From positions 153,357-217,356 of the forward strand of contig CAMART010000002.1 of assembly GCA_945860705.1 (NCBI GenBank): a stretch of DNA of 64,000 nt, given 5' to 3'. The translations under genes were made by a program, and so were the position numbers. The stretch is from Chitinophaga pinensis (lineage in GTDB: Bacteria; Bacteroidota; Bacteroidia; Chitinophagales; CAMDFR01). Shown here in pieces: positions 44,458 through 53,728 of the stretch. Every line of letters starts with the position of its first letter. Position 1 is the first letter of the stretch. Below the pieces are notes generated by a model. The model saw nothing but the letters and a program-made list of their open reading frames with translations, made no database searches and was not told the origin of the DNA.

Positions 44458-47391
44458 TTGCTTATCAATCATAAACTTTTTAGTGAGTTAAATCAAAATC
44501 TTGAAGGGAGCATTCATACAGATAAAGCTACTCGAAGTCTTTATGCTACAGATGCATCTATATACAGAGAGTTGCCGATAGCTGTGGCTTATCCAAAAGT
44601 AGAAGATGATATAAAAAAACTCATAGAGTTTGCTACACAAAACAAACTTTCATTGATACCACGTACAGCAGGCACTTCACTTGCAGGACAGTGTGTAGGA
44701 GCAGGTATAGTAGTAGATGTGTCTAAATATTTTACAAAAATACTAGAAGTAAATAAAGAAGAAGGATGGGTAAGATTGCAACCAGGCGTAGTGCGAGATG
44801 AGTTAAATATTTTTTTAAAGCCATACGGATTGTATTTTGGTCCAAATACCTCTACAGCTAATAGAGCCATGATAGGTGGCATGGTGGGTAACAACTCTTG
44901 TGGCTCATACTCTATAGTATATGGCGATACACGAAGACATACACTAGAAATAAAAGCCATCATGTATGATGGAAGTGAGGCATTGTTCAAAGAAAACGAC
45001 GAACAAGAATTTCAAAAAATAATCTTAGCAAATACAGCACAATCAAAAGTATACAATCAACTTTATGATTCATTAAAAGAACAATCAGTACAAGAAGAAA
45101 TAAAAGCTCAATTTCCTAAAGCTAGTATTCACAGACGAAACACAGGATATGCAATAGATGAAATGATTTTGCAACAACCATTTAATACTAATGGTGAAAA
45201 ATTTAATCTTTCAAAATTGATAGCTGGTAGTGAAGGTTCTCTGTGTTTTATGACAGAAATAAAAATACATGTAGATCCACTGCCACCAAAAGAAACTCGA
45301 TTGATTTGCGCACAGTTTATGGATTTGAATGAAAGCCTAGAAGCTGTAGTTTCATTAATGGAACTAGCACCTAGAGCACTAGAATTGATGGACTACAATA
45401 TACTTGAATGTACCAAAGGACAGATTGAATATAGTCAATATAGATTTTTTGTAGAAGGCGAACCACAAGCTATCCTCATCATAGAAATAGGTGAGGATGA
45501 TGAAGAATCGCTGAATAAAAGATGTGATAAATTTATACAAAGAATAAAAGAAAAGACAACGGCATATGCGTATCCTACTGTTTCGGGTGCTACACAGATA
45601 AGAAAAGTATGGAAACTTCGTGAAGCAGGCTTAGGACTTTTATCCAACTTTCCCGGTGATGCAAAACCTGTGGCTGTGATAGAAGATACTGCTGTAGAGT
45701 TGAGCGATTTGCCCGCATATATAGATGAGTTTGGTGCATTGATGAAAAGCTATAATCAGACTGCAGTGTACTATGCACATGCAGGAGCAGGCGAATTGCA
45801 TATTCGTCCAGTTTTAAATTTAAAACAAGAAGAAGGAGTGACCATGCTTCGTACTATAGCTACTGCATCGGCGCATTTAGTAAAAAAATATCATGGCTCA
45901 CTCAGTGGAGAACATGGAGATGGTAGACTACGAGGGGAGTTCATACCTTTGATGATAGGTGAAAAAAATTATGTAATACTCAAAGAGATAAAAAAAACTT
46001 GGGATCCAAATAATATTTTTAATCCAGGAAAGATTGTAGATACTCCGCCAATGGACACTTCGCTAAGATATGAAATCAAAAAACCAGAAGTAGCAATAAA
46101 TACGATTATCAATTTTGATTCATATGGAGGAATACTACGTGCTAGTGAAAAATGTAATGGTAGTGGAGACTGTAGAAAAACAGAAGTGATTGGTGGCACT
46201 ATGTGTCCTAGCTATATGGCTACTAGAAATGAAAAAGATACCACTCGTGCTAGAGCAAATATATTAAGAGAATTTTTGACGAACTCTGACAAAAAAAATA
46301 AGTTTAATCATGAAGAAATAAAAGAGGTATTAGATTTATGTTTGAGTTGTAAAGGATGTAAAAGCGAGTGCCCTTCAAACGTAGATATGGCACTACTCAA
46401 AGCAGAGTTTTTATATCAATACCAACAAGAAAATGGCGCACCTCTTTCATCATGGGCTATGGCACATATCAGTACAGGTAATATGTTAGGTGCGTATGTG
46501 AGACCATTGACCAATTTTCTTTTGACTAATAAATTTGCTTCTTCACTTATCAAAAATACACTGGATGTAGCATCAGAAAGACAGTTACCTAAGTTGTATA
46601 AATATACCTTGAGCACTTGGTTTGAAAAAAATAAACATAAAATAAATACTGTTGTAGATAAACAGCTGGTATATGTTTTTGTAGATGAGTTTTCTGAATA
46701 TAATGATGTGGAGGTAGGTATCAAAACTATAGAACTACTCTCAAAACTAGGTTACAAAGTAGCTATAAGCAATCATGCCAATAGTGGAAGAGCCTATATA
46801 TCTAAAGGTTTTTTGAAAGATGCAAAACGTGTAGCCAATAAAAATATCCGATATTTAACTGGCTTCATCAACGAGCAAACTCCTCTGATAGGTATAGAAC
46901 CTTCATGTATATTGGGTTTTAGAGATGAGTATCCTCGATTGGTAGATAAAGAATTGATAGAAGATGCTCATAAAATTGCTAAATATTCATTTACTATAGA
47001 TGAGTTTTTATATGACGAATATAAAAAAGGAACTATAGGTTCATCGTATTTTAACGATGACAAAAAACCAATAACACTACATGGACATTGTCACCAAAAA
47101 GCTATGAGTGATATCAATAAATCTACAGAAATTTTAGAAGCATTTACAAATACTAAAGTAACCTTGATACCAAGTGGATGCTGTGGTATGGCGGGCAGTT
47201 TTGGATATGAAAAGAAGCACTACGAAGTGAGTATGCAAGTAGGAGAATTGGTGTTATTTCCTGCAGTAAGAAAAGCTAAAGATACCGATTCTATATGTGC
47301 ATCCGGTACATCGTGCAGACATCAAATAAAAGATGGAACAGGAGTAGATTCAAAACATATAGCAGAAATACTTTGGGAAAGATTGAAGTGA
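44458..47391 (+). CDS. FAD-linked dehydrogenase with Fe-S and CCG domains (DLD/YdiJ-like)
   Basis: 977 residues. FAD-binding domain about 40-230 (LIPRTAGTSLAGQCVGAGIV, NTSTANRAMIGGMVGNNSCG), FAD-oxidase C domain about 265-530 (YAHAGAGELHIRPVL, SGEHGDGRLRG), a 4Fe-4S domain (CNGSGDCRK, CLSCKGCKSECPSNVDM) and a C-terminal Cys-rich CCG region (HGHCHQKAM, PSGCCGMAGSFGYE). This is the architecture of respiratory D-lactate / 2-hydroxyacid dehydrogenases that feed electrons to quinone. The start is TTG 44458 (MLINHKLF); no ATG is available upstream of the conserved region. Confidence 0.9.
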   Translation: MLINHKLFSELNQNLEGSIHTDKATRSLYATDASIYRELPIAVAYPKVEDDIKKLIEFATQNKLSLIPRTAGTSLAGQCVGAGIVVDVSKYFTKILEVNKEEGWVRLQPGVVRDELNIFLKPYGLYFGPNTSTANRAMIGGMVGNNSCGSYSIVYGDTRRHTLEIKAIMYDGSEALFKENDEQEFQKIILANTAQSKVYNQLYDSLKEQSVQEEIKAQFPKASIHRRNTGYAIDEMILQQPFNTNGEKFNLSKLIAGSEGSLCFMTEIKIHVDPLPPKETRLICAQFMDLNESLEAVVSLMELAPRALELMDYNILECTKGQIEYSQYRFFVEGEPQAILIIEIGEDDEESLNKRCDKFIQRIKEKTTAYAYPTVSGATQIRKVWKLREAGLGLLSNFPGDAKPVAVIEDTAVELSDLPAYIDEFGALMKSYNQTAVYYAHAGAGELHIRPVLNLKQEEGVTMLRTIATASAHLVKKYHGSLSGEHGDGRLRGEFIPLMIGEKNYVILKEIKKTWDPNNIFNPGKIVDTPPMDTSLRYEIKKPEVAINTIINFDSYGGILRASEKCNGSGDCRKTEVIGGTMCPSYMATRNEKDTTRARANILREFLTNSDKKNKFNHEEIKEVLDLCLSCKGCKSECPSNVDMALLKAEFLYQYQQENGAPLSSWAMAHISTGNMLGAYVRPLTNFLLTNKFASSLIKNTLDVASERQLPKLYKYTLSTWFEKNKHKINTVVDKQLVYVFVDEFSEYNDVEVGIKTIELLSKLGYKVAISNHANSGRAYISKGFLKDAKRVANKNIRYLTGFINEQTPLIGIEPSCILGFRDEYPRLVDKELIEDAHKIAKYSFTIDEFLYDEYKKGTIGSSYFNDDKKPITLHGHCHQKAMSDINKSTEILEAFTNTKVTLIPSGCCGMAGSFGYEKKHYEVSMQVGELVLFPAVRKAKDTDSICASGTSCRHQIKDGTGVDSKHIAEILWERLK

Positions 47392-47393
47392 GT

Positions 47394-47777
47394 TTAGTTC
47401 GTAATAATGGTATCTATTCTTGTTTCTGTAGCAGGAAACATTTTCTGATAACCTTCTTTATAAGTAACTACTGCTCTATATAGTATATTGGTAGTACCTG
47501 ATACAGGAAATTTGTCTACCCAAGTAAGAGGTGCGGTTTTCAGGTGTTGTAGTTCTGAAGGGCTTAATATTTTTATTTGTCGTAATGCCTCACTTGCGTC
47601 AGTACCTCTTTGAATGATTATTTCACTAATATTATCTATATTGTTGCCTGTGATAACGAGCGTTACATTACCTTTGTTTTTAAATGTATTAATGTTTACA
47701 TCTCTCATTGGGGTAGTAAATGCGTAAATGAGTACTATAAATGATGCAAGTACTATAAGTAAATATATTTTTTTCAT
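47394..47777 (-). CDS. Small membrane-anchored or exported protein, unknown
   Basis: 127 residues. One N-terminal hydrophobic helix (IYLLIVLASFIVLIYAF) serves as anchor or signal; the rest forms beta-type stretches (NVTLVITGNNIDNISEIIIQ, ILYRAVVTYKEGYQKMF). No family recognised. It sits 30 bases downstream of the BNR-repeat T9SS protein on the same strand and may be co-transcribed. Confidence 0.55.
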   Translation of the reverse strand: MKKIYLLIVLASFIVLIYAFTTPMRDVNINTFKNKGNVTLVITGNNIDNISEIIIQRGTDASEALRQIKILSPSELQHLKTAPLTWVDKFPVSGTTNILYRAVVTYKEGYQKMFPATETRIDTIITN

Positions 47778-47807
47778 ATATGCTATAAAATTAACAAAAA
47801 ATTCGAA

Positions 47808-50800
47808 CTATCGAATGACAAGTTTTTTTACAAGTTGCTCACTCTCGTTCTGTATCAATACCATATACAAACCTGATGCCAATTTATTTGTGTCTATTGT
47901 TTTAGTACTTATATTACTTGCAATATTCCACTTTTGATAAAATACAACTTTTCCACTCATATCTAAAATATTTATCATGTAATCGTTATTGTTTTTAGAT
48001 AGTAATTGTATTGTAAATTGATCTGAGGCAGGATTTGGATATATAGAAAAATCGAAATTAGTAGTTGCATTTTGCTCTTCAATACTCAAAGTTGGATGAT
48101 TACTAAATTTTACTTTATCAAACACTGCAGTATGCAATTTATCATTTTCATGACTACAAGAAAATAATCCAATATAAGCACTATCTGAAATATTGAAGGT
48201 ATCTTGATTTATTAATATCCAACTGATTTCATCAAAAGAATAATATGTACTGATGACAGTATCTACTCTATTTATTTTAATAAAAACTGGAGCATTGATA
48301 TTGCCAATATTTTCATTTCCACTACCACCACCAGTATTTTGTCTATATTGATTTGCAACACCATTGCCAGGAGTCAAACATACCATTGACTGACGCGAAT
48401 CAGTATCTAATGACTCACGAATCATGATTCCAGCTTTTGCCCATCCATAATTATTATCAATTTTTGTAACTCTACAACTTGCTTCAATATTTCCTGTAAA
48501 AGGAGTATGTACAAAATAAAACTGATCATTGCTTCCCCAAATATCATCACCAGATCCATCTACTGTATAAGATTGTCTGATAGCATCATAGCATACAGAG
48601 CCAGCAAGTCCTACTGCACCTATATCGTTTTTAGTCCATATGGCAGGGAGTGGATATGGATTGGTTTGTATAAATACAGATGCGCTCCAAAAACTACTAT
48701 CACTTCCACAGTTTTTTCTCACTCGTATTTCATATTCATCACAACCATTCAATCCACTAAGAAGAAAAGTATTTGTAGTACCTGCATTAACCGTATTCCA
48801 TTTTACTTCATCAGTTCTTCTATATGCAATGGTGGTATTTACGTTTTCAGTCCAGTTGAGTTGTACATTGTTGCCTATCATACTTGCAGTAAGATTATTT
48901 ATGTGTCCACAAGTGTTTGTGAAATTTAAAGGCCCTTTGAATACTCCTCTACCAAAATAAGCCACTCTCAAAGAACGATTGATACTACCATCATCAAATA
49001 TTAAAAAATCTCTAATGTCAGCTATTCTAGGAAGTCCTTTGTTATATAGTTGCCAATCGGTCATCGTATTATTACGATAGTATACACCTCTTGCAGTAGC
49101 TATATAAATAGATTCATCAAAAGAACTTTCATCATGAATTACTTTAATGATATTTACCAATGGTAATGTTCCAGATATATTGGTCCAAACAATACCACTA
49201 TTTGTAGATTTATACATTCTATTGCCACAGCTCATATATATTACTCCTGAGTCTAATTTGGTAATAGCGATACTTGCAAATAATGATGACGATCCTGGCG
49301 TAGCACTAATATTGTAGTAGGTAGGAGTGCTCGTATTTGCGCCATTCATACGCCATACTTTACTATCGTTAGTTACAAAATAAATTATACTTTTATCATT
49401 AGGATTAAAACTAATAGATTTTATGTTTTTATTTATTGTAGTAATTTGAGACCAAGTAGGAGTAGTATTACTTAAGTTAGTAGTTTTATAAATTTCATTT
49501 TTTGTTGCAAAAGCAAGATTTTCATCTTCATTAGAGAATAGCATAAGTACATCATTTCCTTGAACAATACTAGGTAGATAAGTGCTATCATATCCTCCAA
49601 ATAAATTACTTCTTCTAAAACCGTTTTCTGCTTGATACGCATTCTGTCTAGATGTGTAATCTACAAAAAACTGTGTGGTTACATCTCCACCTTGATAAGT
49701 ATACCATTTATTATTATGATAATATACTCCACCATTATCTTGAGTTCCGCCTATTACAAAATCTCTTGTTGGACTTTGAGCAGCATGATAAAATTCCATA
49801 GTTTGAAAGCCTTCATTTATTGGTTTCCAACTCACGCCTTTATCTTTACTAAGCCAAATGCCTCCATCATTAGCATTGTATTGCCAATTAGGAAAGTACG
49901 GAGAGAATATAGAGTGATGCATATCTGTATGCACTATAAATGGCCAGCTTGTCAATTTTTCAAAATTTACACCTCCATTTAATGAGCGCCAGATACAGTG
50001 GCAATTTACATATAATTCATTTGGGTCTGTTTGGCTTGCACAAAAAGACATATTGTAGTTACCTTGTCCTGGATCATCTATGTTGTATCCTACTATACTT
50101 GTATCAGGAACAGAACGAACTAAAGTAAAGTCTACTCCGCTATTTGTAGATTTAAATATAGAGCCTCCATTATTGAGCATGAGTAAATAAACAATACTAC
50201 TATCTGCTTTACTCACTGCTAGTCTACTTCCTGGACCATCACCTAAGTCAGGGAAAATAGTAATACCACTTGTAGTTTGTATCCATGTTTCACCCATGTC
50301 ATTTGAATAATAAAATTGAGAATTAGTCACAGCATATAAAGTAGTACTGGTACTATTTGGCTTTATTTGCATATCCAAAAACCTACCAGTTTGTTTTTGC
50401 GTCCATGTAAGTCCAGCATCAGTAGTTTTCCATATTCCGTCATTTGTAGCAGCTATAATAGTATTATGGTCTAGAGGACTCATGATGATTTCTAGAGCCA
50501 TTCTATTGCCAATATTTGCATTGGATAGGTTCCATGTAATCCCTCCATTTGTACTTTTATAAATTCCGCTACCTACAGTAAAATAGTTGGGGTCACCAGA
50601 ACCAAGATATAAAATATTATCGTTTGTATAATCTATACAGATAGATGCAAGCTTCGTTCTTTGAAATGTATCCGTACCTAGGAGATTCCAATTATTACCT
50701 GTGTCTATACTTTTCCATAATCCACCTGATGCTGATGCTGCATAGATGATAGACGGATTTGTTGGGTGAAATTTTAGTTGAGTAGTTCTACCCATTCCAT

Positions 50801-50921
50801 TTATTTGTCCTACATTATTTATTGGAAATTTTATTGGCCCTAATGCTTGCCAAGGTGTAGTTTGTGCAAACGATATATAAGTAAGAAATATAAATATTGA
50901 AAATATTGAAACTTTTTTCAT
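47808..50921 (-). CDS. BNR/sortilin-type T9SS-secreted protein with Fn3 and LamG-like domains
   Basis: 1037 residues: signal peptide; about ten Asp-box repeats (LWKSIDTGNNW, IYKSTNGGITW, IWKTTDAGLTW, YYSNDMGETW) over about 25-660 forming propellers; an Fn3-like module about 670-760 (HINNLTASMIGNNVQLNWTE); a DUF1349/LamG-like jelly roll about 775-945 (DIWGSNDQFYFVHTPFTGNI, GWAKAGIMIRESLD); and a C-terminal T9SS type A sorting domain (FSIYPNPASDQFTIQL ... ASGLYMVLIQNESEQLVKKLVI). It should be displayed on or released from the cell surface. Unlike the propeller protein at 6705-9770 it does carry a sorting signal. Confidence 0.88.
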   Translation of the reverse strand: MKKVSIFSIFIFLTYISFAQTTPWQALGPIKFPINNVGQINGMGRTTQLKFHPTNPSIIYAASASGGLWKSIDTGNNWNLLGTDTFQRTKLASICIDYTNDNILYLGSGDPNYFTVGSGIYKSTNGGITWNLSNANIGNRMALEIIMSPLDHNTIIAATNDGIWKTTDAGLTWTQKQTGRFLDMQIKPNSTSTTLYAVTNSQFYYSNDMGETWIQTTSGITIFPDLGDGPGSRLAVSKADSSIVYLLMLNNGGSIFKSTNSGVDFTLVRSVPDTSIVGYNIDDPGQGNYNMSFCASQTDPNELYVNCHCIWRSLNGGVNFEKLTSWPFIVHTDMHHSIFSPYFPNWQYNANDGGIWLSKDKGVSWKPINEGFQTMEFYHAAQSPTRDFVIGGTQDNGGVYYHNNKWYTYQGGDVTTQFFVDYTSRQNAYQAENGFRRSNLFGGYDSTYLPSIVQGNDVLMLFSNEDENLAFATKNEIYKTTNLSNTTPTWSQITTINKNIKSISFNPNDKSIIYFVTNDSKVWRMNGANTSTPTYYNISATPGSSSLFASIAITKLDSGVIYMSCGNRMYKSTNSGIVWTNISGTLPLVNIIKVIHDESSFDESIYIATARGVYYRNNTMTDWQLYNKGLPRIADIRDFLIFDDGSINRSLRVAYFGRGVFKGPLNFTNTCGHINNLTASMIGNNVQLNWTENVNTTIAYRRTDEVKWNTVNAGTTNTFLLSGLNGCDEYEIRVRKNCGSDSSFWSASVFIQTNPYPLPAIWTKNDIGAVGLAGSVCYDAIRQSYTVDGSGDDIWGSNDQFYFVHTPFTGNIEASCRVTKIDNNYGWAKAGIMIRESLDTDSRQSMVCLTPGNGVANQYRQNTGGGSGNENIGNINAPVFIKINRVDTVISTYYSFDEISWILINQDTFNISDSAYIGLFSCSHENDKLHTAVFDKVKFSNHPTLSIEEQNATTNFDFSIYPNPASDQFTIQLLSKNNNDYMINILDMSGKVVFYQKWNIASNISTKTIDTNKLASGLYMVLIQNESEQLVKKLVIR

Positions 50922-50959
50922 TAGAAAAATCAGTTTTTAATTTATTAAGTAGAATAATA

Positions 50960-51349
50960 TTATTTATTTATTTTTTGTATTTGTTCTTCTGTCAGAATAC
51001 TACCATCTTCTTGCACATATGGTTTTATCATCTCCGCCCAATACATAAATTTTTTATATTGAAAAGTTAAGTTTCTAGATTCAGCAGGAAGTTTTTTCAA
51101 TCTTCTACTAAGTGCTTTATCGTCTGTTATAGATTCTTCAGCTATCTTACCTAATACCTCTTTTTCTTCTAATGGGCGTTTTCTGTTTTTCCAAAATAAA
51201 TCAAAAGCTTTTATAGCCTCAAAATAGTTGCATTTTGGGTCTTCCATCATTTGAATCCAATAAGGAAATTTTTGATAGGATTTATCTTTATTGTTTGCAG
51301 ATAAATTGATGCTAAAAAATAAGAGTGTACAAAAAAGAAAATATTTCAT
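50960..51349 (-). CDS. Small exported protein, partner of BNR-type T9SS protein
   Basis: 129 residues with a signal peptide (MKYFLFCTLLFFSINLSA). The helical mature part contains FPYWIQMMEDPKCNYFEAIK and AFDLFWKNRKRPLEEKE; a similar motif occurs in small exported proteins encoded just upstream of propeller-type T9SS proteins in this phylum (from memory, not checked). It ends 38 bases before the BNR gene. Function unknown. Confidence 0.6.
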   Translation of the reverse strand: MKYFLFCTLLFFSINLSANNKDKSYQKFPYWIQMMEDPKCNYFEAIKAFDLFWKNRKRPLEEKEVLGKIAEESITDDKALSRRLKKLPAESRNLTFQYKKFMYWAEMIKPYVQEDGSILTEEQIQKINK

Positions 51350-51446
51350 AAAATAATATATTAGTTATGCTTAACAAAACTAATAATAATAGTTCGATTA
51401 ATTTAAATTATTGTAAATTGGTGTTGTTTGTTTAAGATAATCTTTA

Positions 51447-53693
51447 CTATCTCAGCATATTCTTCAATAGCTTAGCATTACTCTGATTAGTTACATTTTT
51501 TGTAGCCTCTATTATATTCATTTTTTCTTTGGTAGTGAGTCTAAAGCTCATAGAAGCTTTTGCAGATTTTTTATCAGGATTGTATTCAAATCTAATTATT
51601 TCTATAGCTACTTTTAAATCGGTTTTTAATAGACTAATCCAAGCATCATTATTATAATCATGTAAGTTTGTAAGATTATTACTAAGTGTACCAAATGGCG
51701 ATACCGCTTTGCTTACCCAGCTTTTTCTATCCACTTCTTCTATGACTTCCATCTTTTCAAGAGACCGTATTTCTACTATCACTATTCCAGAGGTGTTTTC
51801 TTCTATCCAGTTTTTAAAAACGCTTATAAATCTTGCTGAAATACCAGTGCCTAGGTTATCTCTGATGCCTGCATCCATAGTTGTAAATTCAGGCTCAGTA
51901 GGGAAAGTAGTATTGGGTAGTATCCATGGATAAGTAGCATTGAGTCTGAGAGCAGTAGTGATAGGCATATCTTCGGGATGATAATCCTTAAAATAAGATA
52001 AGTAATCTATTCCATCTACTTCAATATGACTCCTGTTTTCCCAGTTTTTATTTTTATTGTATGGATGCATCATATACCTCATTTTTTGTGATGCTATGAA
52101 TAAATAACGTGCATCATTCGTTATCACAGGATAGTTTAACATCAGTGGAATATCAGCTTTTTGTTCTGGTATCTGATAGTCTTTTAAACTTTTATTCAAT
52201 AATCCATTAGTGTTTAAATTGAATTGATATTCCCACATATATCCTCTGTCTTTTTTATATGAGTTTTCTTTCATTTGAAAACTACGTAAAGGATAAAACA
52301 AATCATTGGTAGCAATAGATGCAGTGATAGCATTATTCAAATCTTTTGCTAGACTATAAGTATATTTTTTATCATTTAGATTTATTTTATTTTGCTGTAA
52401 ATAATTTTGATAATACAACTCTCTAAAATAAGCGACACCCAACATACCACCGCTTGCACCAGTCATTAAAACTGTCTGTTTCATGAGCTTGCCACCACAA
52501 GTGCTATCTGCATACTGAAGCATAGCCATAGTAAACATACTCGCTCTATGTCCGCCACCACTTGCACATACAAAAACCATTTTTGGTTTTTTGATTTTGT
52601 TATTTTTTACTAGCCAATTATTTAATATCTTTTCTGTATTGATTCTATCTTTTTCAATGTCTGATTCATTTGCAAGCTTCATAAGTTCATCAGTACTATA
52701 TGTCCTATATTTTTTTGTATAATCTAGACCAAAAGCTTTGTTTTGATAGGATAAATAATTATACTTAGTTGCTAAGTTTATTAATACAAATGCGATAATA
52801 AAAGCAGAAGTGCTCCACTTGCCACTCCAAAATTTAAACAATCCATAAACAGAAATAATCACTGCAAAAGCAAGAAAAATATTGGTTGCACTAGGTAATA
52901 AAAAAAACGGTTTTTCAATAAACAATCCCAATCCTACTACTGTAGCTACAGCTATTATTTGCACTAATACAACATTCCAATGGTGCTGTTGAAATACTTC
53001 ATTTAAAAAATCTTTATCATAATGCTCTACATTTCTAGTTCGTTTTAGTCTAAAATTATTTGTAAGATAATATTCTACTTTAAAGCTGATTTCTGCATCA
53101 TCCAAATCGCCATATTTCTCTATTCTTTTTTTATAAAATTCTCTTTTTAAGACTCTTAATGTTTTTCTCTTTTGCTTGATGATATTGATAATATCTTTAT
53201 TGGCTATTTGAAAATAAGCCGCATTGATTACTACCATAAAAATAAGTCCTGCTAGAAATCCTGCTATATCTAGCAATATATCAGTAGCATGTAGAAATTC
53301 ATATTGCCACTGATAACTCACTACACAATAAATATATGTGCCAATGAATGCTACGGGTATTATCGAATTATTAATAGCAAATGTTGCAAGTGGCCATCGA
53401 AGAGTTGCTAGAAAAGGAAATCTAAAACTATTTAGTTTATATAAAACTAGATTCCATGTGATAATAAAAGCTCCAAACCCAATGCCTACTAATGCAAAAC
53501 TTAAATATCCTCCTTCACCTAAATATTCAGGATCTAAAAATAAATAAGCGATACCATACAAACTAAATAATCTATTCGTAACAACTAGAAAAAAGATAAC
53601 CCATAAAATCAATAAAATATGTTGCTTTTTGATATTTAATATCAAAAGTTGAATTGGAAATGATCGAATAAAAAGTTGGACTAATCTTTTCAA
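51447..53693 (-). CDS. Patatin-like phospholipase fused to polytopic membrane domain
   Basis: 748 residues. The first ~325 residues hold about eight membrane helices with a basic cytoplasmic loop (KQKRKTLRVLKREFYKKRIE). The C-terminal half is a patatin fold: oxyanion glycines SGGGHRAS, nucleophile S414 in GASGG, and D607 in DAGIRDN, the Ser-Asp dyad. It likely hydrolyses membrane lipids from the inner membrane. The start is TTG 53693; no ATG is available, and a -7 box lies five bases before it. Confidence 0.82.
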   Translation of the reverse strand: MKRLVQLFIRSFPIQLLILNIKKQHILLILWVIFFLVVTNRLFSLYGIAYLFLDPEYLGEGGYLSFALVGIGFGAFIITWNLVLYKLNSFRFPFLATLRWPLATFAINNSIIPVAFIGTYIYCVVSYQWQYEFLHATDILLDIAGFLAGLIFMVVINAAYFQIANKDIINIIKQKRKTLRVLKREFYKKRIEKYGDLDDAEISFKVEYYLTNNFRLKRTRNVEHYDKDFLNEVFQQHHWNVVLVQIIAVATVVGLGLFIEKPFFLLPSATNIFLAFAVIISVYGLFKFWSGKWSTSAFIIAFVLINLATKYNYLSYQNKAFGLDYTKKYRTYSTDELMKLANESDIEKDRINTEKILNNWLVKNNKIKKPKMVFVCASGGGHRASMFTMAMLQYADSTCGGKLMKQTVLMTGASGGMLGVAYFRELYYQNYLQQNKINLNDKKYTYSLAKDLNNAITASIATNDLFYPLRSFQMKENSYKKDRGYMWEYQFNLNTNGLLNKSLKDYQIPEQKADIPLMLNYPVITNDARYLFIASQKMRYMMHPYNKNKNWENRSHIEVDGIDYLSYFKDYHPEDMPITTALRLNATYPWILPNTTFPTEPEFTTMDAGIRDNLGTGISARFISVFKNWIEENTSGIVIVEIRSLEKMEVIEEVDRKSWVSKAVSPFGTLSNNLTNLHDYNNDAWISLLKTDLKVAIEIIRFEYNPDKKSAKASMSFRLTTKEKMNIIEATKNVTNQSNAKLLKNMLR

Positions 53694-53698
53694 AAGTG

Positions 53699-53706
53699 CA
53701 AATTTA
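53699..53706 (-). promoter_or_regulatory. -7 promoter element abutting patatin gene start
   Basis: TAAATTTG on the minus strand, five bases before the TTG start at 53693. Confidence 0.4.
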
Positions 53707-53728
53707 TTTGGACACGCTAAGTTAAAGA

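Noticed and set aside
47808..50921. Annotation as sialidase or glycosyl hydrolase from Asp boxes
   Set aside because: Asp boxes are structural; no Arg triad or catalytic Tyr/Glu pattern of sialidases could be identified.
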